From the NCBI GenBank assembly GCA_038373885.1, contig JAWZYV010000080.1:186001-250000 (forward strand): a DNA stretch of 64,000 bases, read 5' to 3'. A program made the position numbers and the translations under genes. Origin of the DNA: Cheiracanthium punctorium. Its lineage: Eukaryota; Arthropoda; Arachnida; Araneae; Cheiracanthiidae. The notes below the pieces were generated by a model. It was not told the DNA's origin, made no database searches, and was given only the letters and a program-made list of their open reading frames with translations. Shown here in pieces: positions 1 through 11,442 of this stretch (positions are counted from its first letter, which is position 1; each line of letters opens with the position of its first letter).

Positions 1-145
1 TATTTCAATGCACCAGCTGACGGGTTTTCCCCCGGCATACGGCCAGCTGAATTTTTTTATTATGGCAAGAATTATGTAAACTATTATTTGACAAATTTTC
101 AACCGGGAGGAAATAACACACTTTATTTTATTGGACACAACGCGC
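1..145 (+). repeat. Left terminal inverted repeat (inner part)
   Basis: Matches 7780 down to 7635 in reverse complement with only a handful of differences and one 1-base indel. The inner end is the CGCGC at 141-145; beyond it the two sides diverge. The outer end is cut by the window edge. It contains CAGCTGACGGG, CGGCATACGGCCAGCTGA and CAACCGGGAGGAAAT. Confidence 0.85.
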
Positions 146-959
146 TGATATACTCAATAATTCTACTATTTTTCATAATTATGTATAGAAATATAAAAAA
201 AAAAAACAATCTGTGCTACTTTAAAAACATCAAAACCACCGGTTTCCTCATTTTAAAGAGATTTTTTTGGTATTTTCAGCTCCATTTTATTTCTCGGAGT
301 CAAAAAAGTTTATCATGTGGGTGACAAAATTCGGCTCTGCAAGCGGAAAAGGACGTTATATTGACGTTATATCCGGCTTTGAAGGAAAAATTGTGATTCC
401 TTCCTTTTAAATTGCTTTCTAGATTACACAGTTTAATTTTTCTTCTCAAAAATAAATCGAGGATTTATAAACGGACTTCGAGCCAAGCAAAGAAATCGTC
501 TGCTTGTATATAAGAATGGCTATGTATACAAAATGAAATCGTTCGAATGCGAAAATTTTTCATGTTTCCAGAATAGCATAATTTGATCTTTTTGGGAATT
601 AAAAAATTAATATTTTGGAATTGGAGATATTTTGAAATAGTCAGTGGAAACAGATCGTCCAAACGTTTCGGAAGGATGGATCTTAAAAGGACTGTCAAAC
701 TGCTTTAAATTACTATTGTGAATCCTTTTTGCGTTTTTTGCAAAAAGGCTACTTCAAAATTGAAGTCTTTCATTGAAGAATTGACGTCTAAAGAAAATTT
801 GGGGAAGTGCAGCGAAATTCTAATTATTCGAAAACAGAATAATTTAGTTGGAAAAGAAAAGTAATTCCTGCACAGCCGAACGATTTTCAGCTGTACCACA
901 GCGAGTGCTACAGAAGCTTTACAGCTTTACCACCAAAATACAGAGTCGCCACATCAACA

Positions 960-1043
960 GCAGCATTGTCTTCTTCAATTGCAGCATTGTCTTCTTCAAC
1001 TGCAGAATCGTCTTCTTCATTTGCAGCACCGTCTTCAACAACA
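960..1043 (+). repeat. 21-bp minisatellite, 4 units, in coding frame
   Basis: Units begin with GCAGCA/GCAGAA at 960, 981, 1002 and 1023. A 21-base period is seven codons, so the array keeps frame and encodes a repeating Ala-Ala-Leu-Ser-Ser-Ser-type linker in the broken transposon gene. Confidence 0.8.
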
Positions 1044-1077
1044 GAGTGTGAAAAGTGATATAAAATTTTATAGACTG

Positions 1078-1125
1078 TTATGAACTGAAAAGTTTAATAT
1101 ATATATTAAACTTTTCAGTTCATAA
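1078..1125. repeat. Perfect 48-bp palindrome inside a 145-bp intron
   Basis: The two 24-base halves (1078-1101 and 1102-1125) are exact reverse complements, with TATATATA at the centre. It lies inside the proposed intron 1055-1199 of the transposon gene and is followed by a (TA)n run at about 1135-1164. Confidence 0.9.
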
Positions 1126-1130
1126 TATAG

Positions 1131-1166
<36 letters not shown>

Positions 1167-2788
1167 GTAATTTATTTAAATTGTGCAAATTTTTTTCAGT
1201 CGATCTTTCGTTCAAGTTGATGATAACAGTCGAAGTGACGAGGTTATAGAAAATATCAATAGCCCAAATTCTCCGTCCTGCGAAAATGTTGATACTGGTG
1301 AAACAAGTCGCGACCCAGAATTAGCCGAAGATTTGGACTTTGCTACTGAAGGTGCCACTGAGCATGATATTGTGATATGCTTTTTTTTGTAAAAAAAATA
1401 GGAAAAAGTTCAAAGGCCGGGAAGAAAAATTGTCACTATTTTTAATAAGTGGACGTGATTCCATGATAGATCTAGCAAAAGAAAGCGATGATCTGAAAAT
1501 GATAGAGAAGTTAGAAGAATTATCATCAGATCAACAACATTTTTACCATAAAAGTTGCAAGAATACTTACATAACTTCGCGTAAATCTACATTATCGAAA
1601 GATTTAAAAAAATCTGAATGGCATTTTACTAGAGACATCAGGACAGAAGCTTATGATTTGGTTGAAAACTTTGTTTCCGACCATATCATCAATAATGAGC
1701 AATCATATTTCTTGAAATTTCTAAATGATATGTTTATCAATTATTTGGAGAGTTATGAACAAGATGTAACAAATTATACATTGAAACCGTACAATTTAAG
1801 AGAAAGATTATTAAAAAAGTTTACAAAAAAACTTAATATTATAAATTTTAAAGGTCAAGCTATCGTGAAACCATACAAGGGCATTACGATACAGAATGAG
1901 ATAGAGAAATATAACATTTTAGATGCTGCCGCACATATTTTAAATGAAGAAATAAATACGATTCAACATCGGAAATTACCAGATGAGATCAAAACAAAAG
2001 ATTTAATTGACGGTGAATGTGAAGTACCTCAAACGTTGATTACATTTTATGAAAAAATAATTTCTAGCGTAAGTTACCGACGAAGGCAACATGCAAGAAC
2101 TAAAAGATTATCATTATCTTTCGCCGAAGATCTTATTTATGCTGTATCGAATGGCCGAATAAAATGTTCAAAGCATATTACGCTTGGCGCAATCTTAAAG
2201 GGTTTAACGAACAGCAAAGAAATTGTCAATATAATTAATAGGTACGGGCATTGCTGCAGTTAGAGTATATTGGAAGGACTCGAGACTGAGGCAACATTCA
2301 CTTGTTGCGAGCGTTCCGATGTTTGCCCGGATGGTATAGTACGATTACCTAATTTGTGCATTGGAATTGCATACGACAACTACGATCGATTCGTAGATAC
2401 GCACACAGGTAAGGATACGCTTCATGACACTGTGGGCATAAATTTTCAAATCGAAAACGAATCGATCCTCAAAACCATCGATCCGGAAAGCCTAGATGAC
2501 GTTACAAGCGAGGAAGCTGTCGACAACGAAAATATTGAGGAAAACGTTAGTGCCAGCAACGTTGACGTCTCAGAATCGGGATGACAGAATGATGAGAATC
2601 GTCTCAGAATGATGATGGACACATGATGGCAGACAATTTCGATGATTCACAAAGTGATTCGGAAGACTATGAGAGTGCCACAAGTGAAGATGAAACATTA
2701 TAGTATTTAAGAATTATAATAATTATTTACTGTAAATAAAAAATGTAATTATATATTTATATTCAAACTTAATTTTTGTTATTCGGTC

Positions 2789-3886
2789 TGTCACGTTGAC
2801 ACAACGTGCATATCTTTTATAAAAAAATTACCAATACAAATCTTAATTATTGTTATCTAAGTTTAAAATAATACTCTATTCTAAATTTAATTAATTATAA
2901 GTTTTTAACAGTAACTCTTTTCAAAGCTTTCAAATTTCCTTTCAGCCATTTTATTTGTAAGGCAATAACGCACTTTTAATCATTTCGATTTCCTGCCTTC
3001 TGCTATGCTAATCAAATTTACAGCTGCAATCTGTTTTATTTATATTTTTTTCTTCCCATCCTCTTTTCGCAATTATTCATATGAAAGCCTAACTTGCAGT
3101 ATTGCACTGCTCCCAAACCGCAGTGTTTTTTGTTTTGTTCTGTGATGCAGCTGCATGCATCGAATGTTCTAGTAAAGTCTTTCGTGTTCCTTTTTTCTCT
3201 CTTACATATGTAATAGCTTAACGGCAAAATTTGACCTCGTGACATACCCCCCTGTGCATCTTTGAATATGAGCAGTTAGTTGTAAGTTAGCGAGCAGAGT
3301 AGAGCTGCGTTGGAGGTTTGGACAAGCACTTGCCCTTCGGGGCTTGTGCCTCTGTCCGTGCCCATAATATATTCTAATTTTATGTGAAAATATGTTGTTT
3401 CTCCTTACTTCAATATTGATCGTGTGCAATTTAACCTAGAAGCCTATATTGTGATATTGTGATCCTAAAAATAAAAAATTGTCATTATCGTCAATAATCT
3501 GTTTTCTTCAATTACGATGATTTAAGAAATAGTGCATTTTCATTCGTCTTCATCTATAGAGTTCGGAAGTGATGTTTTATTTAGTGCAAGGAATTATTCA
3601 CACCTTGCATGTTGATGATCGTTTTCTTTTCCTTCGATAAAGATGTTTACTGCATGCTCAAGTATTCTAGATATGTGTGTGTTTGTTAAGATGTTAGAAG
3701 GAAAATACGTAAATCAGGGAAAAACCCTGTGTTCAACTAATTCATCAAACACTAACCACTATCATCGATCACATGCGCCTGCATTTTTTAATTCTCTACG
3801 GCTCTGCTTCTATATTTATTTTACAAATACTACTATCATCACAATATAATATTAAAATTATTTTCACAAATAATATCTTCTGTACA
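2789..3886. repeat. 5' LTR
   Basis: 1098 bp, TG...CA ends, near identical to 6501-7588. An AATAAA-type signal at about 3468-3473 could mark the R region. Reading frames inside it are also present in the other LTR and show no domain. Confidence 0.92.
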
Positions 3887-3888
3887 TC

Positions 3889-3906
3889 TGGTGCCAGTAC
3901 CAGGCA
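3889..3906 (+). other. Candidate primer binding site
   Basis: TGGTGCCAGTACCAGGCA starts two bases after the left LTR. TGG complements a tRNA CCA end, as expected for a reverse-transcription primer site. The matching tRNA could not be identified by eye. Confidence 0.6.
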
Positions 3907-6488
3907 CGAACCTCTTGCGAAGTATGTTGTGTTATATAGTTTTTTTTATTGTATTCTTTTGCACTGTCATTTCCACTTGGATTTTAACTTTTTTCGTTTC
4001 AAAACCTTTTTGATAATTTGACGTTAAAATGTTCTCAAAGTGCTAAATTGTTTTATAAGAACCCTATTGCTTATTTGTTTACTTGATTTTTTTGGAAACT
4101 GTAATAGTACGAAGTGTATTAATGTATGTATAAATATAATATCCAAGAAATTTATATGTGTGTGTGTTTAGTGTAAAAAAAAAATGATGAGTAATATTTG
4201 AGAACAACTTTTTATGATAATTTTTCAGTCATTTTTGCATGAACATTTTTATTTGCTGTACTAAGTAATTATAGTAGTAGTATATGTGACGTAATTTTTT
4301 GATACGGAGATAAGTAAGAGATGATTTCAAGTAATAATAATATAAGATTACATTCACTTTTCCTCAACAAGCAATGTCTCTTATTTTTATAACTTAAACT
4401 CTTGTTGTTTGTACTTGAGTTTCATAATAATTTTCCCCGAACAGCAATTACAACTTTTCAAGAGTTACACAAACTTATACCCATTATATCCTATTTGATT
4501 TAATTTTGATATATACATGTGTTTAATTTGCTTAAAATACCTTATGATAATAGTTTTCATTTGTTTACATAATTTTCATTTTTTTAGTGTACCCATTTTT
4601 ATCATGTAAGACTTTTTATGAAATTTACACATGTTGGTGAAATTTTTTAGGGCTACAATTTTACACTCGTTTTTTGTATATTGTGAATTCCATACCCTTT
4701 TGCAATGCGAGATATAGTGTTTGATTGCATCATTTTTGGTTACTGGCTTGTCCAGTTTTCTTTTTTTGTCTTTTGTCTTTCTTGATAGTTTCAACAGTAT
4801 GCCTTGCTTTGCGTTGCGTTTTTTTTTATGCAGCTTGTTCCATGCTTCACACTTTTTCTCTATATACTGCATTTTACATTTTGATATTCATGGCACAGCC
4901 TCTCTGAGGCACATGCACTCTTTTTTTCCTCACCATGTCAAAGTCTGCTTTCGCCACATTTTTTTTTTTTTTTTTCGACACACTTGTTGTAATTTTCCAT
5001 GTCCATGGCAATACCTTTCTGAGGTACACACTTTTTTGTTTTTGTTTTTTTTACACACTGCATTCTTGCATACTTAAGTCCATGGCACAACATACGTGAA
5101 ATTTATTCAGCTTATTTAATTTTTTGCTGTCCAATTTTTACCTCACAATGTACTTTCTTACTTGTCATTATTTACACAATTTTATAGTTGAAGTACTGAT
5201 TTTTTTATCTCTTGAATTATATTGTTGTCTTGCACACATTGTGTACTTTTAAATGAGTGCTTGAGCCTTGTAATGAGAATAGCCTGATCCCCTATTTGCA
5301 TTGGATAGTTCCAGTTTCATGTTTACAAGTCACATTAGGTTTTTTTCTTTTCTTAAATTTTCAGTAATTTGTTACACACAGATATTTTGCATTTTTGCCC
5401 AGTGTTTGTAAACGTGTCATTTTTACACATTTTTTTGTATTTTCCACTGTTCTATGTATATGTGTCTTTTTGATTCTTGGAAGAAATTAAGTGAAATCAA
5501 ACAATTTCAATTTTCTCCAAACTACATTTTTTGCACACATATTTTGTTCTTTTCAATTGTTTTAAGACACACAAACTGTTTTATTGTTTAGAATGTTAAA
5601 CTTTTGACTGTTTTGTTATTTTGGATATTTACTTAAAATACATTGTGTATGTTTTATGTTTATAAGGTTAATGTGTTTAAATATGAACAATACTTGTCAT
5701 TTTAAAATAATTTTTTTGGTACCATAAAAATGTTACAAGGATCCATTTTGAAGCAAAATAATGGCCTTTTTGATGATGATGATGATGATAATAAAATCCT
5801 AGGTTATGAATAATATGTTTGAGAATTATGATTTAAAAAATTATTTTTTGGATCCTAAAGAATTAATTTGAGAATATTATATGGGAAAGTTGTCTCTCAA
5901 ACAAAGAATATGAAAAATTGCATATGACGATAGTATATTATTAGAAGTTTCGTATGTTTTTATTAAGTATTGTGACAAATATTTTTATATATTACAACTT
6001 TTGAGATTAAATAGTTTTAATTACATAACTTGATGTGTATTACCAAAGTTTATTTCCATGCCAAATATTTTATGTATGGTAACAAGATGTTCTTCCAGGA
6101 CTTTTTTTTAAAGACTGTTACGCAGTTGTTTCAGTGTTTTGAACAGAACAGTTATACCAATTACCTTTAAATTCAAAGTTTTATTGCGAAAATGTTGCAT
6201 ATAGTAATTGAATTTGAGCTCATAAGACTATGCATAAAAAAAGGACTTGTATTAAAAAGATTTCTTTTATTAGGATACTACTTGCTTATTGGTGATATGT
6301 TACAAGAACTTTTCTGACTGTAATTCGCAAAAACTATATTTGAACTGCAATATTTTCAGTAAATACGTAGTCACCTTATTTTTTTCTTCAAGGAGTCTGA
6401 ATCTTCAATATTGCTTTAGAAGTGAATATTTTTATCTTGTGTTTTGCTGATTGAATATATAATGCGTATATTTTTTTTCTCCTAAACT
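3907..6488. other. Non-coding interior of the LTR element
   Basis: Very AT-rich. No gag, protease, reverse transcriptase or integrase signature in any frame. A loosely repeated segment with ATGGCA followed by a TCTGAGG(C/T)ACA motif occurs at about 4888, 5005 and (weaker) 5080. A short (GAT)n run is near 5773. Confidence 0.75.
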
Positions 6489-6500
6489 TGGGGGAGTATA

Positions 6501-7588
6501 TGTCACGTTGACACAACGTGCATATCTTTTATAAAAAAATTACCAATACAAATCTTAATTATTGTTATCTAAGTTTAAAATAATACTCTATTCTAAATTT
6601 AATTAATTATAAGTTTTTAACAGTAACTCTTTTCAAAGCTTTCAAATTTCCTTTCAGCCATTTTATTTGTAAGGCAATAACGCACTTTTAATCATTTCGA
6701 TTTCCTGCCTTCTGCTATGCTAATCAAATTTACAGCTGCAATCTGTTTTATTTATATTTTTTCCCCATCCTCTTTTCACTTATTCATATTAAAGCCTAAC
6801 TTGCAGTATTGCACTGCTCCCAAACCGCAGTGTTTTGTTTTTCTGTGTGCAGCTGCATGCATCGAATGTTCTAGTAAAGTCTTTCGTGTTCCTTTTTTCT
6901 CTCTTACATATGTAATAGCTTAACGGCAAAATTTGACCTCGTGACATACCCCCCTGTGCATCTTTGAATATGAGCAGTTAGTTGTAAGTTAGCGAGCAGA
7001 GTAGAGCTGCGTTGGAGGTTTGGACAAGCACTTGCCCTTCGGGGCTTGTGCCTCTGTCCGTGCCCGTAATATATTCTAATTTTATGTGAAAATATGTTGT
7101 TTCTCCTTACTTCAATATTGATCGTGTGCAATTTAACCTAGAAGCCTATATTGTGATATTGTGATCCTAAAAATAAAAAAATTGTCATTATCGTCAATAA
7201 TCTGTTTTCTTCAATTACGGTGATTTAAGAAATAGTGCATTTTCATTCGTTTTCATCTATAGAGTTCGGAAGTGATGTTTTATTTAGTGCAAGGAATTAT
7301 TCACACCTTGCATGTTGATGATCGTTTTCTTTTCCTTCGATAAAGATGTTTACTGCATGCTCAAGTATTCTAGATATGTGTGTGTTTGTAAAGATGTTAG
7401 AAGGAAAATACGTAAATCAGGGAAAAACCCTGTGTTCAACTAATTCATCAAACACTAACCACTATCATCGATCACATGCGCCTGCATTTTTTAATTCTCT
7501 ACGGCTCTGCTTCTATATTTATTTTACAAATACTACTATCATCACAATATAATATTAAAATTATTTTCACAAAAATATCTTCTGTACA
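6501..7588. repeat. 3' LTR
   Basis: 1088 bp, near identical to the 5' LTR apart from small indels (for example near 6765-6850) and a few substitutions. Preceded by GGGGGAG at about 6489-6495, a candidate polypurine tract, and followed by the CGGTC target duplication. Confidence 0.92.
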
Positions 7589-7634
7589 CGGTCGCTTGAT
7601 TATTTCCTGATTATGTTTGCAACTCACCTGCAGG

Positions 7635-7780
7635 GCGCGTTGTGTCCAATAAAATAAAGTGCGTCATTTCCTTCCGGTTGAAAATTTGTCAAATAATAGT
7701 TGACATAATTCTTGCCATAATGAAAAAAATTCAGCTGGCCGTATGCCGGGGTAAAACCCGTCAGCTGGTGCATTGAAATA
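7635..7780 (-). repeat. Right terminal inverted repeat
   Basis: Reverse complement of 1-145. Its outer side continues into GGCTAGCGGCGGCC and then meets another copy of the end sequence in the opposite direction (7820 onward). Confidence 0.85.
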
Positions 7781-7799
7781 GGCTAGCGGCGGCCACACT

Positions 7800-8270
7800 A
7801 TTTTTCCGCGCCACACTTTCACTGTGCCAGCTGACGGGTTTTCCACCGGCATACAGCCAGCTGACTTGTTTTTTTTTTTATTTAAAGTAGAATGTAAACT
7901 AACATCTGTCAAATTTTCAACCGGGAGGAAATCATTGAAAAAAAATTTTTTTTTACATGTTCGTATGAGCAGCTGACGTAGAATCCACCTCCGCTTGGCC
8001 AGCTGACGGTTTTTTTTTCAAACAAGTACTATGCCAACTATTATTTCGGAAATTTTCAACCGGGAGGAAATGACTGATATTTTTTTTTTTTTTTTTTTTT
8101 TTTTTTACGTGTCTGGAAGGCAACCGCCGCCCAACCCACCCATGGTGCGGCAGCTGATGATCACCAGGCTTCAACACACAACTATCTTAATCATCTCACG
8201 AATTATCGGCCGGGAAGAAATAACTGACCAAAATCTGTCGCTGGCTCCCGGACTATATGCATATATATGA
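7800..8270 (+). repeat. Three degenerate copies of the transposon-end unit
   Basis: CAGCTGAC at 7838 and CAACCGGGAGGAAAT near 7917 repeat the left-arm motifs in the left-arm orientation. Two further units follow, with CAACCGGGAGGAAAT near 8057 and a decayed CGGCCGGGAAGAAAT near 8206. Spacing is about 140-147 bp. The units are increasingly diverged and separated by a long T run. They lie head to head with the 7635-7780 arm, so two element ends abut here. Confidence 0.7.
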
Positions 8271-8282
8271 GTTGCAGTAGTC

Positions 8283-10680
8283 GTAACCCCCCCCCATGAA
8301 AAATTTCTGGCTACGCCCCTGACTATCGTGTATGTAGTTTTGATAGAGTTTACTGTGTCTTGCATTTTATGTTAAACTAAAAATACCTGGAAAGACATTG
8401 AAAACTGTTACTGTCTACTTTATAATGTTTTGTTCTACGAACTTCTGCATCTAAGGAAACAGAACTAAACCGCAAGCATCATCTGCTGTGGAGTAATACA
8501 TAATGAATTTAATCTTCACAAATATTATATAAACTTCTTTCAGAAAACAAAAGTGCGTGTTTAACATTTTTAAAACTTTCTTCAGAAAATTTCAGTCTGT
8601 TTAGATTGTTAAAAAGGAAACTATTTTTACATAAAGGCTACTATTTTGTAACCCGAATGCTACTATCGGGCTACTATTTTGTACCCTGAAGGCTACTAAA
8701 GCAACTATTTCTGTGGCTGTGCTGTGGTGGACACCCTACTTTAGCGTACATGGTCCCACAGCAGTCGAGGCGAGAGGGAGTTCACCTTCCCAAGCCGGGA
8801 TGCTGCTTCATTTGCCGTGTGCTTATGGGAACGGAGTTTAGCGCCCAGACCATTTGTGGATCTTTTGATAATTAAACATAGCTGTCCGGACATTGATGTC
8901 ATGTCTGTTATCATACATTATTTTTCATTTTTTAAACAACAGAATTGAAATTTGAGAATAGCAATACTTGTTTACCATTAGAATTTGATCAAGAAAGAAA
9001 TATAAGCAGACATCTTGAGTTTTAGGCATTTGTTTTTCTTGAGTTGGCATTTGACTGAAAAAGCAAAAGCCTATTTGTGATAAGTATTTTTATTGCACGT
9101 CATGCCTGTTATTTAATTAGTTGTATAAAATATATTTATTTATTTGTTAATTCATTTTATTAATTTAGATCATTAGTTTTTTAGTCAAAATTAATATATT
9201 TTTTCATGTTCTTGTGAAATTATTTAGGCTCATGAATTTTTGTTCTTTGAAATGTCGTGCCTGTTACCGGTCATGTCTGTTACTGTAATAAGTAACAGAC
9301 CTGAAAAATTGAGTAACATACATCAGGGGCGAAGCCATGGGATGGCTGATGGGGCTGCAGCTATCCCCGAAATGAATAAACGTAGGATATAGAGAATTAC
9401 GTATTCGAACACCACGTACACCACGAATACGTATATGTAGGATTACGTATTTGTGGATAATTTTGAAAGTCCCCTTTGATTTCAGGAGTTTGAAGTTCAG
9501 CTACGGACCTAAAATAAATCTATTTATTTATTAATTTATTCTAATGCTTGTTTTTCCAACTGCAAAGATTTTAAACTCGATTTATGATTAAAAAAAAAAA
9601 AAAATCTCTTTTTCTTTTCTTTAATTCATTTTTAAATGCGCACATTTTTAGGCCTAAACTAAGGAGGGTATTCCCCTATCCAATCCCTCCCCCCCAATAA
9701 TTTATGGTATATCGATTTTTATAAGTTATATTGCATTCTGGGCTTTAGTTCTCAGTCACTCCCGAAAAATATTTCTGTCTACGATACGGACAGACATGAC
9801 AAACAAAAACTTATGAAAAAAAAAAAAAAGTAAAAATTATTTTTAAATGGAAAAGACTATATTATATGGACAAAAGGACTCTATATTTATGTAATATATC
9901 ACTTTGTATTTATTTGTGCTTGAAATAAGCGCACAAATTTCAAAGAAAATGTCAGGTAGCAGACATGTCAAATTTCGCCAAGTCATACTCAAAAATGTAA
10001 AAATTAAATAAAAGAAAAAATGCATGAATAATGCTCAAATAATATTCAGAAATAAGGTATGTTTTATATTATGGAAAAAACTACTAATTTTTTTAATTAT
10101 ATTTTTGCTTCTTAAATTTCCAAATGGCACCCATTTTGAAAATGACCCATATCACAAATTAAACATAATTAGAAGTTATTTGTTTCATATAAATTCAACT
10201 AGAAATATTAACTTTTCTATCGCTAAAGGAAAATAATTTTGCCTAGAAACTAGGCCAATAAAGTTTTATTAATTATGAATGCCAACAGTAATATGTTTAA
10301 CACTCTGAAGTAAATAAACATTTTAAATAGGTAGCATCACTTACTCTTTGCTTTAAGGAAATTTTCACTTCTTATTTACAATTTCTTCTTTTAGAGTGCC
10401 CCCCTTCCTGGCGTATAAAAATTTTACTGTATAGTTAATTTGGTACACTATATTGAATTGTTATGTATTAAAAAAAATTATTTTTACTTTCATAACGAAC
10501 ATTGAAAAAAAGGATTTTTACATAATTATAGTTCTTAAGGAAATCATAAAAGCTGAGCTTTTTTCATTAATTTAAATGCATGTAAATAGAAGACGTGTTC
10601 CCAACTAATTAACAGCTTTGCACATCTGTCCAAAATTGTTATCTGAAAGTTGTTTACAAAGCAAATACATTGCATATGTA
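8283..10680. other. Unassigned AT-rich stretch with scattered transposon ends
   Basis: No gene seen. The minus strand at 8321 begins CAGGGGCGTAGCCAG, a typical hAT-type terminus, but no partner end was found. The plus strand at about 9324 has CAGGGGCGAAGCCATGGG. TCATGTCTGTTA-like motifs recur at about 8899, 9099, 9254, 9269, 9790 and 9950, in both orientations. GGTGGACACCCTAC near 8727 resembles the end of the element at 52428-52931. Confidence 0.5.
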
Positions 10681-11442
10681 CAGGGATTGATTTGCAGAGA
10701 TGGGGGCCCGGGCAAAAGCTTCATTTTTTTTTTGGGGGGGGGGGGTAAGGGTTGAGGCTCTTACAAAACTTTCTAAAACCCTACAAAGCAACTTTCATAA
10801 CACACCATACAAATAAAAATGTTGTATTGTGTGTATTGCATAACCAGCATATATTTTTATGCTGTGTCACAATAAGAGCATAAAAATGATTATTTTATCA
10901 AAATGAAATAGTTCGATAATAATAATAATATTTTGCACAATACTATTTCAATTCCATTATTTAACTTTCAATGGTTAATTTCATTCCATTATATTTCAAA
11001 TAAAGTGTCCCACAATATTTTTGTATTTATTTTCCTAATGTTTATATCAGAGCATTTATTTATGGTAGGATATATCTTCACTTTGATCCACTTAGGAAGC
11101 TATTACTTTTGTATGTGTTGATTGAAAACCTGCTCTATGGTTTCCCCGGGATCCGCATTCATCACTACATAGGCCATGCCTAAATGATAAGTATGTGCTG
11201 TATAATTGCCTGAGACTATACTGTTTAGCAAAAAAAGTTGTGGATATAATGCACAACTATCCACTTATGGTGCACTATATGAAATAGTAACAGAGTAATT
11301 ATTATTACTATTATTTTTTATAAAATTTGTTTCTCTGTCCCTTATTTAAAATTAAAATCAAAATTTGCAACTTTTTAAACTTAACGTATAATTTGGGGGC
11401 CCAGGCATATGCCCTGAATGTCCTGCTGGAAATCAGTTCCTT
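10681..11442. mobile_element. hAT-type non-autonomous element, 762 bp
   Basis: Begins CAGGGATTGATTTGCAG and ends with the reverse complement of AAGGAACTGATTTCCAG. Flanked by CATATGTA (10673-10680) and CATATGCA (11443-11450), an 8-bp target duplication with one mismatch, as expected for hAT. No coding sequence inside. Confidence 0.7.

Larger units (their letters stand above)
709..2703 (+). pseudogene. Broken transposon gene: unclassified protein with two CxxC...HxxxC zinc modules
   Basis: Seen: reading is open from 709 (no ATG found) with CVFC at 730-741, a frameshift near 860, then YHSEC and an Ala/Ser-rich stretch made of 21-bp repeats. A 145-bp GT-AG intron (1055-1199) joins in phase 2 to a second block. 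That block has an acidic linker and a second zinc module, CFFC at 1378-1389 followed by FYHKSC near 1539-1556. An extra T in the T run at 1381-1388 breaks this module. A long helical region of about 240 residues follows, an in-frame TAG lies at 2261-2263, and then comes the motif GKDTLHDTVGI. An acidic tail, shifted in frame, ends at 2703. Known: proteins with paired modules of this kind and the GKDTLHDTVG motif are common in transposon-rich animal genomes, where they are usually much longer. Inferred: this is the element's own protein, internally deleted after the GKDTLHDTVG motif and dead through two frameshifts or more and one stop. Function unknown. Confidence 0.65.
2789..7588. mobile_element. 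Non-coding LTR retrotransposon (LARD-like), complete with 5-bp TSD
   Basis: Two direct repeats of about 1.09 kb (2789-3886 and 6501-7588) both begin TGTCACGTTGACACAACG and end in TGTACA, the usual TG...CA ends. CGGTC occurs immediately before the first (2784-2788) and immediately after the second (7589-7593), a perfect 5-bp target duplication. Two bases inside the left LTR is TGGTGCCAGTACC (primer-binding-site position), and GGGGGAG just before the right LTR is a candidate polypurine tract. The 2.6-kb interior is AT-rich and has no reading frame resembling gag or pol. The LTRs are near identical, suggesting a fairly recent insertion mobilised in trans. A 5-bp TSD fits Gypsy or BEL/Pao; which one cannot be decided without coding sequence. 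Confidence 0.92.
1..7780. mobile_element. DNA transposon with long TIRs and unclassified zinc protein, split by an LTR element
   Basis: The first 145 bases reappear, inverted and about 95% identical, at 7635-7780, so the two arms bound one element whose left end lies at or before the window start. Between them are a decayed protein-coding region (709-2703) and a complete LTR retrotransposon (2789-7588) flanked by CGGTC on both sides, i.e. inserted later. Without that insertion the visible host element is about 3 kb. The arms carry CAGCTGAC, CCGGCATACGGC and CAACCGGGAGGAAAT motifs that recur as extra units at 7820-8220. No transposase superfamily could be recognised, and the catalytic part of the encoded protein seems absent, so this copy is probably non-autonomous. 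The target-site duplication cannot be seen because the left terminus is outside the window. Confidence 0.75.

Noticed and set aside
3036..3429. Minus-strand reading frames in the 5' LTR, one also in the 3' LTR
   Set aside because: They lie within the LTRs, have no domain, and one is disrupted in the second LTR; they follow from LTR identity.
4576..5077. Overlapping ORFs on both strands in the LTR-element interior
   Set aside because: Composition reflects T-rich or A-rich tracts; no gag or pol motif in either.
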